A stretch of DNA of 25,605 bases, taken from the IMG/VR virus record IMGVR_UViG_3300022074_000337, positions 1 to 25,605 of that record; one strand, 5' to 3'. This DNA is from a virus. Under the pieces are notes generated by a model. It had not been told where the DNA came from. It saw only the letters and a program-made list of their open reading frames with translations, and made no database searches. The position numbers were made by a program, and so were the translations under genes. Every line of letters begins with the position of its first letter. Position 1 is the stretch's first letter. Below are positions 23,175-25,605 of the stretch, piece by piece.

Positions 23175-23808
23175 CGATCCAGAAAATATAATGCCAGTCA
23201 ACTCCAACGTAATGGAGTTTTCGTTCTTTTCTGAAGAAGAATGTAATGACATTAAAAAGTATTGTCATAATGTAGAGAAGAAACTCATAGACGATGGATA
23301 TAATAAAGATACAGGTCATGAATCATTGGGTGATGTAGTTACTACTGTTAACTACTTTCGTTATAACTTCTTTGCCGATAATCCACAATATGCAGAAAGA
23401 CTCGTAAATTGTTTACGTAAGACCAACCAATACTTAGAATGGCCAATAGTCTGTCAGTCATGGGTTAATGTATACCACAAAGGTCAAGGCATTGGTTGGC
23501 ACAATCATCAAGGTACTATGGGTAGGAGCTTTAGCGCTAACATCTTTATTGATGGACCAACAAAACCCGGTATAACATTCAAACACTTTGGTGAAAAGGC
23601 AAAGGTGATAGAAAATAAAAAGGGTTACATTCAGATATTTCCATGCGAGTTAATGCACATGGTACCTCCTACCGAAGAAGAAAGAATCACAGTTGGAATT
23701 ACTATACACAGCTATCCATCAATTACAAGAGGATTGATAGACCAACTTGCATTTAACTCACAAGAACATAAAGGATCAATAATATTAACAAGGAAACACT
23801 ATGGATAA
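23167..23808 (+). CDS. 2-oxoglutarate/Fe(II) oxygenase
   Basis: A 213-residue protein of the 2OG-FeII_Oxy type common in marine T4-like phages: SWVNVYHKGQGIGWHNHQG places H112 and the H114 position where HxD is usual, FIDGPTKPGITFKH follows, ELMHMVPP gives the distal H164, and EERITVGITIH gives R173 for 2-oxoglutarate. The proximal motif reads HNH rather than HxD, so the third ligand may differ. It probably hydroxylates a protein or small molecule; its position with late genes argues against a TET-like DNA role. It overlaps the hydrolase gene by 8 nt. Confidence 0.8.
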   Translation: MNNDPENIMPVNSNVMEFSFFSEEECNDIKKYCHNVEKKLIDDGYNKDTGHESLGDVVTTVNYFRYNFFADNPQYAERLVNCLRKTNQYLEWPIVCQSWVNVYHKGQGIGWHNHQGTMGRSFSANIFIDGPTKPGITFKHFGEKAKVIENKKGYIQIFPCELMHMVPPTEEERITVGITIHSYPSITRGLIDQLAFNSQEHKGSIILTRKHYG

Positions 23809-23965
23809 TGTAGAATTTTGGGAACACTACTGTTGTGTTCAAAGAGATATAATGGGATTTCCGAAGGGTGTAGCATGCGATTGGTGTGATGAAGAAGATC
23901 CAAATCCATTTTCGATTAAAGTAATTGTAAGAGATGATGAAAGGCCTGTTCAAGAAGATGAATAA
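23801..23965 (+). CDS. Small Cys-rich acidic protein, 54 aa
   Basis: ATG at 23801 and TAA at 23963-23965, found by reading the gap. The protein has YCC at 10-12 and CDWC at 26-29, a CC-CxxC arrangement that could bind zinc or iron, in a strongly acidic context (EEDP, RDDER). It overlaps the oxygenase end by 8 nt and the next gene by 8 nt (or 32 nt if that gene starts earlier). No family recognised. Confidence 0.6.
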   Translation: MDNVEFWEHYCCVQRDIMGFPKGVACDWCDEEDPNPFSIKVIVRDDERPVQEDE

Positions 23966-24320
23966 ATTTGTTTATGATAGCTGGAATATGATAATGAATG
24001 CAGATATCAATCCACTCAAAAATATACCACACTTAAATACAAGACATATGGTTATGCAGGTATTAGCGTGGATGTGGTGTATAACATTTTCAATGTACTT
24101 CAGTAGTATGTGGATATTCGGTGTCACGGCAGTAGCACATATATTATTAATAGCCGCAATAGTATTAACTGTAAGTACATTTGATGTAGCACAGAAACGA
24201 CCAGAATTCTTCTTAAAGAAAAATGGTTATCATAGTTTTTCAAGAGCAAGACAATATATGTGGATAAATGGTAAAAAAGTTAAATTAGATCCTAATGACC
24301 CAGGAGGCGAGCATGAGTAA
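23958..24320 (+). CDS. Two-helix membrane protein, 120 aa
   Basis: Taken from ATG 23958, which gives the 8-nt overlap seen elsewhere here; ATG 23934 would add eight residues and is not excluded. The membrane helices lie at about 33-50 and 53-76, followed by a basic cytoplasmic C-terminus with KKNGYHSFSRARQYMWINGKK. The stop overlaps the following gene by 8 nt. Function unknown. Confidence 0.62.
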   Translation: MNKFVYDSWNMIMNADINPLKNIPHLNTRHMVMQVLAWMWCITFSMYFSSMWIFGVTAVAHILLIAAIVLTVSTFDVAQKRPEFFLKKNGYHSFSRARQYMWINGKKVKLDPNDPGGEHE

Positions 24321-24657
24321 AAAACCAAAAGGTGAATATAAGTTTAATGAAAAAGAGTATGTTGAAGAGTTACTAAGAGTTATTGATTCAACTTATACTG
24401 GTCATTATTCTAGACAGCATTTTCAAGCAACAGAATTTATAATTGACGGTGGCCACGGTACAGGTTTCTGTATTGGTAATATTATGAAGTACGCACAAAG
24501 ATACGGTAAAAAAGGTAGCAGAGCTGATGCTCGTAAAGATTTATTAAAAGTATTACATTATGGAATTATACAATTGTTTGTACACGATTTTGAAGAAATT
24601 GATAAGTGTAGTGACATTGATTCAGACATGAAAGAATATAAGTACAACACAGATTAG
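24313..24657 (+). CDS. DUF3310-like protein, 114 aa
   Basis: AGGAGG (24302-24307) lies 5 nt before ATG 24313, which decides this start over an in-frame one at 24295. The protein contains FCIGNIMKYAQRYGKKGS and RKDLLKVLHYGIIQL, matching the DUF3310 pattern (G.....iKYl.R...K....dD..KA..Y) found in many phages as a nucleotide-metabolism-linked protein of uncertain activity. Function not established. Confidence 0.72.
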   Translation: MSKKPKGEYKFNEKEYVEELLRVIDSTYTGHYSRQHFQATEFIIDGGHGTGFCIGNIMKYAQRYGKKGSRADARKDLLKVLHYGIIQLFVHDFEEIDKCSDIDSDMKEYKYNTD

Positions 24658-24666
24658 TCAAAAACC

Positions 24667-24708
24667 TGACAGTATATTGTGTCAAATAATAGATACTGTC
24701 AATTTTTT
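24667..24708 (+). terminator. Terminator-like hairpin
   Basis: TGACAGTAT (24667-24675) and ATACTGTCA (24693-24701) form a 9-bp stem with a 17-nt loop, followed by ATTTTTT. It lies right after the DUF3310-like gene and before a late promoter, as expected at an operon end. The loop is long for an intrinsic terminator. TGTCAA-TTTT-TTGACA (24697-24712) is a competing 6-bp hairpin that shares bases with the stem. Confidence 0.55.
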
Positions 24709-24715
24709 GACATTA

Positions 24716-24723
24716 TATAAATA
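24716..24723 (+). promoter_or_regulatory. T4-type late promoter, TATAAATA
   Basis: TATAAATA exactly matches the T4 late-promoter -10, read by the gp55 sigma factor with no -35. It lies in an intergenic gap, 19 nt before the ATG at 24742 and just after a terminator-like hairpin. The same octamer occurs inside genes by chance in this AT-rich sequence, so position is the main support. Confidence 0.6.
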
Positions 24724-24741
24724 ATATTGTAAGGAGTAATC

Positions 24742-25149
24742 ATGCCAAAAATATCTGAAAACACTGGCGTTGAAATGCCGATACGAAATCTGCTGTCGAT
24801 TATTGCGGCAGTGGCTGTAGGTGTATGGGCGTACTTTGGTATTATTGAGAGATTAAATAAAGTTGAAACTGAACTCATAATAATCAACACAGATCTTGAA
24901 AAGAATACTGAATTTAGAATTAAATGGCCACGTGGCGAGATGGGTAGTTTACCAGCAGACAGCGAACAGTTTATGTTAATTGAACATTTAGCGGGTCAAC
25001 TCGAAAAACTTGCATTGAATATTGAAACAGGTAAAGCTCCATTTGATCAACAACAAAAGCTTACACTCGATTTTTATAAGTCAAGAATTGAAAAACTCGA
25101 GGACCAGATAGAGAAGCTGAAAGATAAAATAGTAAACGGAAAACACTAA
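24742..25149 (+). CDS. Single-pass membrane protein with coiled coil, 135 aa
   Basis: A hydrophobic helix at about 16-35 (NLLSIIAAVAVGVWAYFGII) is followed by a leucine-heptad stretch ERLNKVETELIIIN, a central loop with KWPRGEMGSLPADSEQF, and a C-terminal coiled coil (KSRIEKLEDQIEKLKDKI). The layout suggests an inner-membrane protein with a periplasmic or cytoplasmic coiled coil; a virion or spanin-like role is possible as it follows a late promoter. AAGGAG precedes the ATG. Not recognised with certainty. Confidence 0.7.
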   Translation: MPKISENTGVEMPIRNLLSIIAAVAVGVWAYFGIIERLNKVETELIIINTDLEKNTEFRIKWPRGEMGSLPADSEQFMLIEHLAGQLEKLALNIETGKAPFDQQQKLTLDFYKSRIEKLEDQIEKLKDKIVNGKH

Positions 25150-25376
25150 TGGAAATATTCTCAGGATTTATTTTGTTAATGTTTATGAGCGGAGATGTTA
25201 AACCTACAGAGTTTACACCTCGTGACTCGATGATGGAATGTTTGAAAGTGAAGAGATACATTAAAAGAAAACAAGGACCGGGCGGACCAAGATGGGTATG
25301 TCAAAAAGGCAAACTCGAGTTCGAAATAAAAAACGGCGAAAAACATCCACTTAAAATAATAGAATTGAATAAATAG
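25149..25376 (+). CDS. Small exported protein with two cysteines
   Basis: A 75-residue protein with a hydrophobic N-terminus (IFSGFILLMFM), then a basic domain with SMMECLKVKRYIKRK and GGPRWVCQKGK, two cysteines about 20 residues apart. The layout recalls the protein at 11270-11533. The ATG overlaps the previous TAA by one base. It could be an exported disulfide protein in the same late operon. Function unknown. Confidence 0.58.
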   Translation: MEIFSGFILLMFMSGDVKPTEFTPRDSMMECLKVKRYIKRKQGPGGPRWVCQKGKLEFEIKNGEKHPLKIIELNK

Positions 25377-25388
25377 TAATACATTAAA

Positions 25389-25437
25389 CGTTCACCCGTA
25401 AGGGCGGAAGTAGGCAGTCGCTGAAGGAACGCACCTA
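25389..25437 (+). promoter_or_regulatory. Glutamine-riboswitch-like RNA (glnA / Downstream-peptide class)
   Basis: The sequence carries the core of the glnA/Downstream-peptide RNA class, which binds L-glutamine. P1 pairs CGTTC (25389-25393) with GAACG (25427-25431). A hairpin pairs CCC (25395-25397) with GGG (25402-25404) around GTAA. The conserved GGAAGTAGG run is at 25406-25414. CAG (25415-25417) pairs with CTG (25421-25423), and GAAGGAACGC follows. TAGG (25411-25414) can pair with CCTA (25434-25437) as the family's pseudoknot. Only part of this could be chance. It precedes a short basic peptide, as known for the Downstream-peptide motif. Confidence 0.88.
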
Positions 25438-25461
25438 ACCATTAACGAGGGAGGGTGACTA

Positions 25462-25563
25462 ATGACTTACAGACCATATTCTTGGAAGAGGTTTTGTCAG
25501 GCACGTGATCGCGCTAGAGTTCATAGAATTCTAAACTATCGCATGCCACTGAGAGCAGCCTAA
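25462..25563 (+). CDS. 33-residue strongly basic peptide under riboswitch control
   Basis: ATG 25462 follows GGGAGG (25449-25455 region) at normal spacing; the TAA is at 25561-25563. The peptide MTYRPYSWKRFCQARDRARV... ends RMPLRAA; it has eight Arg and one Lys against one Asp. Short ORFs of this kind define the Downstream-peptide motif. In cyanobacteria a glutamine riboswitch also controls gifB, whose small basic product (IF17) inactivates glutamine synthetase through Arg residues; the HRILNYR...LRAA end recalls such factors, but I cannot verify an alignment. Codon use is more GC-rich than in its neighbours. Confidence 0.78.
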   Translation: MTYRPYSWKRFCQARDRARVHRILNYRMPLRAA

Positions 25564-25564
25564 T

Positions 25565-25580
25565 ACACTTTAGTGTTTTT
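25565..25580 (+). terminator. Weak terminator-like hairpin after the basic peptide
   Basis: ACAC (25565-25568), loop TTTA and GTGT (25573-25576) followed by TTTT form a short hairpin with a U-tract just after the peptide stop. The 4-bp stem is weak. It would make the riboswitch and peptide a small separate transcript end. Confidence 0.35.
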
Positions 25581-25584
25581 ACCG

Positions 25585-25602
25585 ATGCGCTTAGGTACGC
25601 AT
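25585..25602. repeat. Inverted repeat at the window edge
   Basis: ATGCG (25585-25589) and CGCAT (25598-25602) can pair around an 8-nt loop. The window ends three bases later, so it may be part of a larger terminator or structured RNA that is cut off. Nothing more can be said. Confidence 0.35.
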
Positions 25603-25605
25603 ACA

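Noticed and set aside
23167-23808. 2OG oxygenase as a TET-like 5mC hydroxylase serving the Agt homologue
   Set aside because: The motifs fit the general phage 2OG oxygenase type, it has HNH rather than HxD, and it lies 20 kb away among late-type genes.
25433-25596. ACCTAA (25433-25438) complementary to TTAGGT (25591-25596)
   Set aside because: The 6-bp match is AT-rich and distant, and the first strand already fits the riboswitch pseudoknot.
1-25605. tRNA genes, CRISPR arrays, insertion sequences or attachment sites
   Set aside because: No cloverleaf with a GTTCGA-type arm, no regularly spaced repeats, and no transposase or integrase frame was seen on reading through.

Overview
The window is a gene-dense, AT-rich stretch of a tailed-phage genome. 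Every supported gene lies on the + strand, most neighbours overlap by 1-30 nt, and no gap without a gene exceeds about 110 nt. A UvsX recombinase, gp41-type replicative helicase, T4-type RNase H, PhoH, ThyX, a T4 alpha-glucosyltransferase homologue and a TATAAATA late-promoter motif identify a marine T4-like myovirus. A glutamine-riboswitch-like RNA at the right end, of the class known from picocyanobacteria and their phages, points to a cyanophage. No photosynthesis gene is visible, so another marine host (for example SAR11) is not excluded.

Layout. (1) 1-3184: a possible DNA-modification cassette, with a 5'-truncated alpha-glucosyltransferase (Agt) homologue, a sugar-nucleotide epimerase and a C5-cytosine methyltransferase. 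(2) 3157-7768: a host-type promoter, then uvsX, two small genes, the gp41 helicase, a small exported protein, thyX and small membrane or orphan genes. (3) 7796-12710: a second promoter, small orphans, RNase H, a DUF6433-like protein, a third promoter, a conserved unknown, phoH, a small exported protein, a PD-(D/E)XK nuclease and an EF-hand membrane protein. (4) 12726-21996: a 9.3 kb glycan island with seven glycosyltransferases, UDP-galactopyranose mutase, four methyltransferase-like genes and two unknowns. (5) 22013-22621: two small orphans, each behind its own strong promoter. (6) 22614-25376: an exported SleB-type cell-wall hydrolase, a 2OG-Fe(II) oxygenase, small membrane, Cys-rich and DUF3310-like proteins, a terminator-like hairpin and a late promoter. 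(7) 25389-25605: a glutamine-riboswitch-like element followed by a 33-residue, strongly basic peptide.

How it fits together. UvsX, gp41, RNase H, the PD-(D/E)XK nuclease, ThyX and PhoH form the replication, recombination and nucleotide module. The Agt, epimerase and C5-methyltransferase genes suggest sugar-modified cytosine that would protect phage DNA. The glycan island could build galactofuranose-containing and O-methylated sugars for virions, the host surface or DNA. Five promoters share a CCTTTACA/T - 17 nt - TATAAT pattern with dyad symmetry at the -10/start region. Three of them also share an 18-nt box and lie directly in front of small orphan genes. The riboswitch-peptide pair suggests that the phage senses glutamine and answers with a small regulatory peptide.
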